Part shown: in pieces, positions 1 through 5,154 of the stretch
Position numbering within the stretch: position 1 is the stretch's first letter
Layout of the letters: each line of letters begins with the position of its first letter
Assembly (NCBI GenBank): GCA_965649545.1
Contig: CBFGLF010000058.1
Coordinates: 1 to 11,088 of the forward strand
DNA from: CABHOJ01 sp965649545
Lineage (GTDB): Bacteria > Pseudomonadota > Gammaproteobacteria > Burkholderiales > Methylophilaceae
Length of the DNA stretch: 11,088 bases
Direction of reading: 5' to 3'
Program-made: the position numbers and the translations under genes
Notes under the pieces: model-generated
What the model was told of the DNA's origin: nothing
Seen by the model: the letters and a program-made list of their open reading frames with translations, nothing else
The model's database searches: none

Positions 1-83
1 CAATAAGACGATTACAACGGCTATCGATTCATCACTTGGTTTTTTGCTTCGCATTCATTCCGGGGTCATGGTTAGGAGGTCTT
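1..83 (+). other. Upstream leader of the DUF481 gene
   Basis: Non-coding on the visible evidence. It ends in a perfect Shine-Dalgarno core AGGAGG at 74-79, four bases before the ATG at 84. No convincing -35/-10 pair was seen; TTGGTT at 36-41 has no matching -10. The promoter may lie beyond the left edge. Confidence 0.5.
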
Positions 84-1127
84 ATGCTACCCAAGCATAT
101 CAAACGAGCCGTACTTGGGCTCGCAGTCACATCTTTGTTCGTCTGGCAGGCAGCAAGCGCAGATGAAGTCAGGATGAAGAACGGCGATATCATCAAAGGC
201 ACTGTCGTCAAGAAAGAGACGGACAAGCTGGTTTTCAAGACCTCTTATGCCGGCGATCTGATGATCCAATGGTCCGAAGTCGAGAATCTGGTCACTGACA
301 AGCCTCAATATGTGGTGCTTTCCGACGGCACGAAAATGAAAGGGCCGTTACTCGAGACATTGCCGGGGGATGCCAAGATCGAACTCAAGAAGACCGAAGA
401 AGAACTCCAAGAATCGGACTTCGACCTCATGAAGACGCGATACATCAATCCCACTCCTGATCTGACTGGAGATGGCATCCGTTGGAGCGGCAATATCAAT
501 GCGGGCGGCACCTTGACGCAAGGCAACACCAATAACAAGCTTCTCAGATTCGACGCTGAAACCATCGCGCGGACCTTGAACAACCGGTTCACGGTCGGCG
601 GGATATTCAACCGGGCACAGAGTAATGACGAGGATTACCAGTTCAACAGTCGCGGCTACGGCAAGTACGATTATTTCATGTCGAAGCAATGGTACCTGTA
701 TGCCAACACCACTCTTGAGAACGATCGCTTCCGTGACCTGCGGTTAAGAAGCACGCTCGGCGGCGGTAGCGGTTACCAGGTATTCGAAACGCCTAACCTC
801 AACCTGTCGTTCGAAGGCGGCTTGAACTACATCAAGGAAGACTATTACATGGCGGTCGATGACGAATATCCCGGTATACGATGGGCGACCAAGTATGACC
901 AGCTGTTCTTCACAGGCTCCACCCGATTCTTCCATGAGCATGAAGTCATCGTCGGCCTAAAGGAAACCAATCAGACCCTGGTCTTTTCCAAGACGGGCCT
1001 AAGATTCCCATTGGTGTTCAATTTCAACGCCACCGCACAGTTCAACTACAATTGGGACAGCACCCCCGCTTTGGGCCGGAAGAAGGATGATTCCACCTTG
1101 CTGTTCACGTTGGGATATGGATGGTAA
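84..1127 (+). CDS. DUF481 family outer-membrane beta-barrel protein (YdiY-like)
   Basis: 347 aa from the ATG at 84. An in-frame TTG at 36 would lengthen the protein, but the ATG at 84 has a strong AGGAGG Shine-Dalgarno and gives a clean Sec signal peptide: basic start MLPKHIKR, hydrophobic core, AxA-type site at ASA (24-26). Residues 27-90 form a small beta-rich module that appears twice in degenerate form (VRMKNGDIIKGT and VVLSDGTKMKGP), as in many DUF481 proteins. From about residue 136 there are alternating amphipathic strands rich in Y, F, N and G (for example WSGNINAGGTLTQGNTNNK), typical of the DUF481 barrel. The chain ends in TLGYGW, with a terminal aromatic residue as in the BAM recognition signal of outer-membrane proteins. 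Relatives include the so-called salt-induced outer membrane protein YdiY; the family's molecular function is unknown. It appears to be a single-gene unit ending at the terminator downstream. Confidence 0.85.
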   Translation: MLPKHIKRAVLGLAVTSLFVWQAASADEVRMKNGDIIKGTVVKKETDKLVFKTSYAGDLMIQWSEVENLVTDKPQYVVLSDGTKMKGPLLETLPGDAKIELKKTEEELQESDFDLMKTRYINPTPDLTGDGIRWSGNINAGGTLTQGNTNNKLLRFDAETIARTLNNRFTVGGIFNRAQSNDEDYQFNSRGYGKYDYFMSKQWYLYANTTLENDRFRDLRLRSTLGGGSGYQVFETPNLNLSFEGGLNYIKEDYYMAVDDEYPGIRWATKYDQLFFTGSTRFFHEHEVIVGLKETNQTLVFSKTGLRFPLVFNFNATAQFNYNWDSTPALGRKKDDSTLLFTLGYGW

Positions 1128-1162
1128 GACCGGCAATGCGAAGTGAATCGTTGCGGTAAAAT

Positions 1163-1194
1163 AAAAAAGCCTCACATTTCTGTAAGGCTTTTTT
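1163..1194. terminator. Bidirectional Rho-independent terminator
   Basis: A perfect 10-bp inverted repeat, AAAAAAGCCT (1163-1172) and AGGCTTTTTT (1185-1194), with a 12-base loop that can pair further (ACA/TGT). U-tracts are present on both strands. It lies between the convergent DUF481 gene and tRNA-Asn and can stop both; on the minus strand it begins about five bases after the tRNA CCA end. Confidence 0.9.
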
Positions 1195-1199
1195 GTATT

Positions 1200-1275
1200 T
1201 GGCTCCCCGACCTGGGCTCGAACCAGGGACACACGGATTAACAGTCCGTTGCTCTACCGACTGAGCTATCGGGGA
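1200..1275 (-). tRNA. tRNA-Asn (anticodon GTT)
   Basis: 76 nt on the minus strand, 5' end at 1275, with CCA encoded at 1202-1200. The cloverleaf was checked by hand: acceptor TCCCCGA pairs over 7 bp with TCGGGGA, discriminator G; D-arm TAGCTCAGTCGGTAGAGCA; anticodon stem ACGGA/TCCGT around loop CTGTTAA with anticodon GTT; T-arm CCTGG-TTCGAGC-CCAGG. The anticodon reads AAC/AAU. It is a single-gene unit with its own promoter and terminator. I saw no duplicated 3' tRNA fragment in the window that would mark an integrated element. Confidence 0.97.
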
Positions 1276-1290
1276 ATCGGCAAAGGCGCA

Positions 1291-1319
1291 ATAATACTGG
1301 CTCGCAGCCTTTTGGTCAA
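1291..1319 (-). promoter_or_regulatory. Sigma-70 promoter of tRNA-Asn
   Basis: On the minus strand, -35 TTGACC (1319-1314) and -10 TATTAT (1296-1291) are separated by exactly 17 bases, and each hexamer matches consensus at 5 of 6 positions. The discriminator after the -10 is GC-rich (TGCGCC), a known feature of stringently controlled stable-RNA promoters. The predicted start lies roughly 8 bases before the mature tRNA 5' end. Confidence 0.85.
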
Positions 1320-1337
1320 CAATGAACTGAGGTTAAA

Positions 1338-2687
1338 TTGAAGAATTTTAGACGGCCTGCCATCATCGTCAGCGCGGTCATTGCGGCCCTGATTTTGATC
1401 CCATTCTTGATCCCGATGGGCGGGTATATCCACCGTATCGAGGCCATGGCGAACGAGGCAATCGGCGTGCCGGTGAAGATCGGGTCACTACGTTTGGCAT
1501 TCCTGCCGACGCCACGCGTGAATGCGGGTCAGGTCGTCGTCGGTGCGCAGGAAGACCTCACGGTAGACAACGTGGCGATCGTGCCTGAGGTCACTTCCTT
1601 ATTCTCTGATGTGAAGAAGATCGCCGTCATCAAGATCGATCAGCCGGTCGTCAAGCAATCCGCGCTGGATATCGTCAGCCGGTACAACGAAAAGTCCGCG
1701 AAGAGCGAACCTGCCAACACGCAAGTGATGATCAGGCAGATCGTGTTGAAGAAGGCGAGGCTGGTATGGCCGCAGATGCAATTACCGGAGTTCGATGCGG
1801 TCTTGAACCTGACTGATGCCAATCGCCCAGACACGGCTGAGATACTGAGTACGGATGGCCACTTCAAGGCAACCCTGGAGCCTCAGGGTGAAACTCAATT
1901 GGTGAACGTGAAGGCCGAAGGATGGGAGTTGCCAGTCGGACCGCCACTGCTGATCGATCACCTGACCATGGAGATGACCTTGCATGACAGCCATCTGGAT
2001 GTCTCAAAGATCGACATCGACCTTTATGACGGCAAGATCGCGGGGACAGCTGCGCTGGATTGGGTGAAGGGATGGCAGCTCAAAGGCAAGCTGAGCGTGG
2101 ACCATCTCGCGCTGAAGGAGCCCGTGGCGAAACTGAGCAAATCCACCCAGCTTAGCGGCAAGCTGTTTGGTGAGGGAAGTTATACCGCCAAGGCGAATAC
2201 GCCAGCCCTGCTGGCAGACAAGCTGCAGGCGAATTTCCGTTTCAGGGTCGATAACGGTGTCCTCTATGGGCTTGACCTCGCCAAGGCCGCGACGTTGTTG
2301 TTGAGCAGCGGGCAGCAGGGTGGCGAGACCAGGTTCGACGAGATGTCCGGCCTGGTGAAAGTCACAGGCAAGCTGTATCACCTGCAGAACCTCAAGGTGG
2401 TCTCTGGCCTGCTGTCAGCCGCTGGCCAAGTGAAGATATTGCCGAGCAAGCAGCTCGATGGGGTGATCGATGTCGATCTCAAGAAAGGCGTGAGCCTGGC
2501 GACGGTTCCCTTGAAGGTGTCAGGCACTGTCAGCAAACCCGAGGTCTTTCCGACCAAGGCTGCCATGGCGGGTGCGGTCGCGGGGACTGCGGTATTGGGG
2601 CCCGGGGTGGGGACGACCTTAGGTGTCAAGGCCGGTTCGGCACTGGACAAGATGAAGGGCTTGTTCGGCGGCAGCGACGAAGAGTAG
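1338..2687 (+). CDS. AsmA family protein, inner-membrane anchored
   Basis: 449 aa from a TTG start at 1338. The TTG is chosen because GAGG (1329-1332) sits five bases upstream and the resulting N-terminus gives the family's usual anchor: a basic start (MKNFRRP), then one hydrophobic segment at about 8-27. It continues with RIEAMANEAIGVPVKIGSLR, the hallmark AsmA N-terminal region where a helix precedes repeated beta-strands. Residues 130-400 are repeating beta-rich segments, and VDNGVLYGLDLAKA (about 304-317) belongs to the AsmA C-terminal domain. A Gly/Ala-rich stretch (about 409-433) precedes an acidic end. E. coli AsmA is about 617 aa, so this is a short member. AsmA-like proteins are bridge-like, related to VPS13/TamB, and are linked to envelope lipid homeostasis; the specific cargo cannot be read from the sequence. 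It is divergent from tRNA-Asn and converges on the aminotransferase 20 bases downstream. Confidence 0.85.
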   Translation: MKNFRRPAIIVSAVIAALILIPFLIPMGGYIHRIEAMANEAIGVPVKIGSLRLAFLPTPRVNAGQVVVGAQEDLTVDNVAIVPEVTSLFSDVKKIAVIKIDQPVVKQSALDIVSRYNEKSAKSEPANTQVMIRQIVLKKARLVWPQMQLPEFDAVLNLTDANRPDTAEILSTDGHFKATLEPQGETQLVNVKAEGWELPVGPPLLIDHLTMEMTLHDSHLDVSKIDIDLYDGKIAGTAALDWVKGWQLKGKLSVDHLALKEPVAKLSKSTQLSGKLFGEGSYTAKANTPALLADKLQANFRFRVDNGVLYGLDLAKAATLLLSSGQQGGETRFDEMSGLVKVTGKLYHLQNLKVVSGLLSAAGQVKILPSKQLDGVIDVDLKKGVSLATVPLKVSGTVSKPEVFPTKAAMAGAVAGTAVLGPGVGTTLGVKAGSALDKMKGLFGGSDEE

Positions 2688-2707
2688 CTGCCACCGGAGG
2701 CAAGGGA

Positions 2708-3901
2708 TCAGGCGAGGGCCTTCTCGATACGATCGAGCGCGTTCCTGAGATTGTCCATGGAGGTCGCGAAGGAAATACGGAAATAGCCTTCGGCACCGAA
2801 CGCCGAGCCAGGAACGACTGCGACGCCCACTTTCTCCAGCAGGTATTCCGATAAGGCCATATCGGTGGCTGCCGTGATCTTGCCTGCTTTATGCAGATTG
2901 GCGATCGCGACGCGCGCATCAGGGAAGGCATAGAAGGCGCCACCTGCCTTGATGCATTTCAGGCCCGGCATGGCATTGAAACGATCGACGACATAGGTAT
3001 GGCGCTCGCGGAACGCCTCCAGCATCGGCGTGATGCACTCTTGCGGGCCTTCCAGCGCGGCTTGTGCGGCGACCTGCGAGATCGAGGTCGGGTTGGACGT
3101 GGATTGCGACTGCAGGATCTCCATGGCCTTGATGATATAAGCGGGGCCTGCGGCGTAGCCGATCCGCCAACCCGTCATGGAATACGCCTTGGAAACGCCG
3201 TTGAGGACGATGCAACGGTCCTTGAGTTCCGGCGCGGCATTCAGGATGTTGTGGAATTTCTCGCCGCTCAGGTTGACGTGCTCGTACATGTCGTCCGTCG
3301 CGACCAGCACGTGCGGATGGCGTTTCAATACTTCACCCAGCGCCTGCAGCTCAGCCAGCGTGTAGACCGATCCGGTCGGGTTCGACGGCGAATTGATCAT
3401 GAATAGCTTGGTCTTCGGGGTGATCGCGGCTTCCAGTTGTGCGGGCAACAGTTTGAAGTCCTGTTCGATGCCGCACTCGATGATGATGGGCTTGGCACCG
3501 GCCACCATGGCGATATCCGCATAAGAGACCCAGTAAGGTGCGGGCACGATCACTTCGTCACCTGGATTCAAGACCGCCAGCGCCAGATTGAAGATGCATT
3601 GTTTGCCGCCGACGCCAACGATCACTTCCTTGTCGGTGTAGTCGAAGCCGTTCTCGTTCTTGAATTTATTGACGATGGCCTTCTTCAGGCCGGGGATGCC
3701 CGCAACGGGCGTGTACTTGGTGAAGCCCGCATCGATGGCCTTCTTGGCTGCGTCCTTGATGTGCTGCGGGGTATCGAAATCCGGTTCACCGGCACCGAGA
3801 CCGATGATGTCCTTGCCTTCGGCTTTCAGCCTGGCCGCACGCGCGGTGACGGCGAGAGTAGGGGATTCCTTGATGGATTGAACGCGCTGCGAGAGTTCCA
3901 A
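2708..3901 (-). CDS. aatA: Class Ib PLP-dependent aspartate aminotransferase
   Basis: 397 aa, fold-type I aminotransferase. It transfers the amino group between aspartate and 2-oxoglutarate in the cytosol, and some class Ib members also transaminate prephenate. The N-terminus LSQRVQSIKESPTLAV and GLGAGEPDFDTP (about 34-45) are class Ib signatures. GGKQ is at 98-101 and the SPSNPTG motif with N174 at 171-177. D203 and Y206 (TDDMYEH) should contact the cofactor, K238 in SKAYSMTGWRIGY is the PLP Schiff-base lysine, and R375 (YFRISFA) binds the substrate alpha-carboxylate. All expected catalytic residues are present and the length is normal. The start is TTG at 3901-3899, with AAGGA nine bases upstream; the family N-terminus aligns from this point, so a longer start is unlikely. 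It lies 102 bases downstream of the co-oriented protease gene, with its own possible promoter in between. Confidence 0.92.
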   Translation of the reverse strand: MELSQRVQSIKESPTLAVTARAARLKAEGKDIIGLGAGEPDFDTPQHIKDAAKKAIDAGFTKYTPVAGIPGLKKAIVNKFKNENGFDYTDKEVIVGVGGKQCIFNLALAVLNPGDEVIVPAPYWVSYADIAMVAGAKPIIIECGIEQDFKLLPAQLEAAITPKTKLFMINSPSNPTGSVYTLAELQALGEVLKRHPHVLVATDDMYEHVNLSGEKFHNILNAAPELKDRCIVLNGVSKAYSMTGWRIGYAAGPAYIIKAMEILQSQSTSNPTSISQVAAQAALEGPQECITPMLEAFRERHTYVVDRFNAMPGLKCIKAGGAFYAFPDARVAIANLHKAGKITAATDMALSEYLLEKVGVAVVPGSAFGAEGYFRISFATSMDNLRNALDRIEKALA

Positions 3902-3946
3902 GACAAAAGTCCTTGCTGAGAAAATGTTGGGTGAAGTAAAACCCTA

Positions 3947-3975
3947 ATTTTACGCATAAAACCTATATTGCGGAA
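3947..3975 (-). promoter_or_regulatory. Possible promoter of the aminotransferase gene
   Basis: On the minus strand, TTCCGC (3975-3970) lies 17 bases before TAAAAT (3952-3947). The -10 is good (5 of 6) but the -35 is weak (3 of 6). A GTAAAA/TTTTAC inverted repeat (3936-3941, 3948-3953) overlaps the -10. The region is AT-rich compared with its flanking genes, as promoters often are. Confidence 0.3.
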
Positions 3976-3993
3976 TCTGCAGCGCGTAACAGA

Positions 3994-4017
3994 AATGTAA
4001 ATTTTAATTTTTACATT
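3994..4017. repeat. AT-rich inverted repeat over the protease stop codon
   Basis: AATGTAAA (3994-4001) and TTTACATT (4010-4017) form a perfect 8-bp inverted repeat with an 8-base spacer that contains the protease stop codon (4004-4006). With no GC core it is a poor intrinsic terminator. It could be a protein-binding palindrome upstream of the aminotransferase promoter, or chance in AT-rich sequence. Confidence 0.4.
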
Positions 4018-5020
4018 GATCCTTGCATTTGATGGCCTTATTGAATTCTTCAGCGATGTCCTTGTTCAGTGCAAGCAAGGTGCTGTTGATGGAATTGACC
4101 TGCTCGGTGTCGCCTTTTTGTGAAGCCATCACGCCCAGCCTGAAGAGGGAATCCGTGTTCGCGGCATAAAGCTCGACGGACTTGCGATACGCGGCTTCGG
4201 CTTCGGCTTCACGGCCAAGGTGTTCCTGTGCGTTCCCTAGCTCGTACCAGGCTTCCGTACTGCCGGGCTCGGCCTTGGTCCAGCGCTCTGCGACCAGGGC
4301 CAGTTTTGGCCAGTCCTCCTGCAGTTCCGGTACGGCGATCTGCATGAAATAAGGCTTGTTGGCATCTTCTTCTTCCCAGAACGCCATGCCATCGATAGGG
4401 AAGGTCGTTTCCGCGGGCAACTTCTCCAGATCATCCAGCCAAGAGATCGGCAGGGCATAGAAGTAGGCATTGCGTCCTGGCGTCTTGAACGTGTTGATGC
4501 CCAACAATCTGCCCTCGGCATCGAACATGCCGCTGCCACTGGCGCCCATGGCGAATCGTGCGGTACTGCGCAGGATGTTGCCGCCCTTGAACGGATATAG
4601 CGACTTCAGTGCGCCGAGAGAGGTGATCGGGGCAGGCACACCGCTAGAATGGCCGATCGCCACGATCTCTTGGCCTTTCTTCAGTTCTGCGTGCTTGACG
4701 ATCTCAACTGCCTTCAAAGGCAGGTTGGTCGTGGTGACGAGACACAGGTCACGATACCGGTCCGCTTTGACGGAGGTGATGTAATAGCTGTCCTCGCCAC
4801 GGGAGACCCAGGGTTGTTTGGTCTTGCGGAAGATATGGCAGTTGGTGGCGACCTGGTTCGGTGCGACCACGACGCCGGAGCCATAGGCAAGACTGCCGTC
4901 CGGGTTGTAACCGCGGATCATGACGACGGACAGGAAGGCATCGAACAGTTTGGCCTTGTCATAGGCATGGGCGGATGGTGTGACGCTGATCGCGAGAAGC
5001 AGCAGAATGAGCTGGCGCAT
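4004..5020 (-). CDS. Secreted trypsin-like serine protease with C-terminal TPRs
   Basis: 338 aa from the ATG at 5020-5018. A further 28 codons are open upstream, but this ATG has GGGG six bases before it and gives a clear signal peptide: MRQLILLLLAISVTPSAHA, cleavage after AHA at residue 19. A periplasmic or extracellular location follows. Residues 30-200 are a trypsin/S1-like fold with a full apparent triad: H62 (TNCHIF), D91 (RDLCLV) and S161 (MGASGSGMF, the G-x-S-G-S pattern). YGSGVVV (47-53) precedes the His as in other family members. About residues 235-330 hold TPR-like helices (WYELGNAQEHLGREAEAEAAYRK is the clearest unit). Four cysteines remain after cleavage (C61, C93, C332, C336); the first two flank the catalytic His and Asp. 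There is no transmembrane or PDZ segment, so it is not HtrA/DegP. Target unknown. It is divergent from uvrB. Confidence 0.85.
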   Translation of the reverse strand: MRQLILLLLAISVTPSAHAYDKAKLFDAFLSVVMIRGYNPDGSLAYGSGVVVAPNQVATNCHIFRKTKQPWVSRGEDSYYITSVKADRYRDLCLVTTTNLPLKAVEIVKHAELKKGQEIVAIGHSSGVPAPITSLGALKSLYPFKGGNILRSTARFAMGASGSGMFDAEGRLLGINTFKTPGRNAYFYALPISWLDDLEKLPAETTFPIDGMAFWEEEDANKPYFMQIAVPELQEDWPKLALVAERWTKAEPGSTEAWYELGNAQEHLGREAEAEAAYRKSVELYAANTDSLFRLGVMASQKGDTEQVNSINSTLLALNKDIAEEFNKAIKCKDQCKN

Positions 5021-5038
5021 GTGTTTCCCCAGGTTGTT

Positions 5039-5059
5039 ATTATCTTGAAGAGTCTTGAA
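5039..5059 (-). promoter_or_regulatory. Protease promoter region with phased direct repeat
   Basis: On the minus strand, GATAAT (5044-5039, 5 of 6 to the -10 consensus) lies just upstream of the protease Shine-Dalgarno. No matching -35 exists at 16-18 bases. Instead, TTCAAGA occurs twice (5059-5053 and 5049-5043) with a 10-bp period, one helical turn, within the spacer. This could be a regulator site; it is inferred from spacing only. Confidence 0.35.
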
Positions 5060-5119
5060 ATCCCTTAACAATGACCCGAATTGGGTAAGTAAAGTTCTCC
5101 GCAAGAGCTTCTCGTTGCC

Positions 5120-5128
5120 TGCTAGAAT
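5120..5128 (+). promoter_or_regulatory. uvrB: Extended -10 promoter element of uvrB
   Basis: TGCTAGAAT is an extended -10 (TG-N-TAGAAT, hexamer 5 of 6), located 26 bases before the GTG start. The -35 region at the right distance (GCAAGA) is poor, which fits an extended -10 promoter. No CTGT-N8-ACAG LexA-type box was seen in 5021-5154. Confidence 0.45.
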
Positions 5129-5154
5129 GAATCTCCGTTTCGAAGGTGTTCGCA

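Noticed and set aside
1200..1275. tRNA-Asn as an integration site for a mobile element
   Set aside because: No integrase gene and no duplicated tRNA 3' end were seen on either side, and the neighbours are core-type genes.
2688..2702. TGCC/GGCA stem as a terminator between the AsmA and aminotransferase genes
   Set aside because: The stem is only four base pairs with no T-tract on either strand, so it is too weak to call an intrinsic terminator.
5020..5104. Upstream extension of the protease by 28 codons
   Set aside because: The extension would place a polar stretch before the signal peptide. The internal ATG at 5020 has a Shine-Dalgarno and gives a standard signal sequence.
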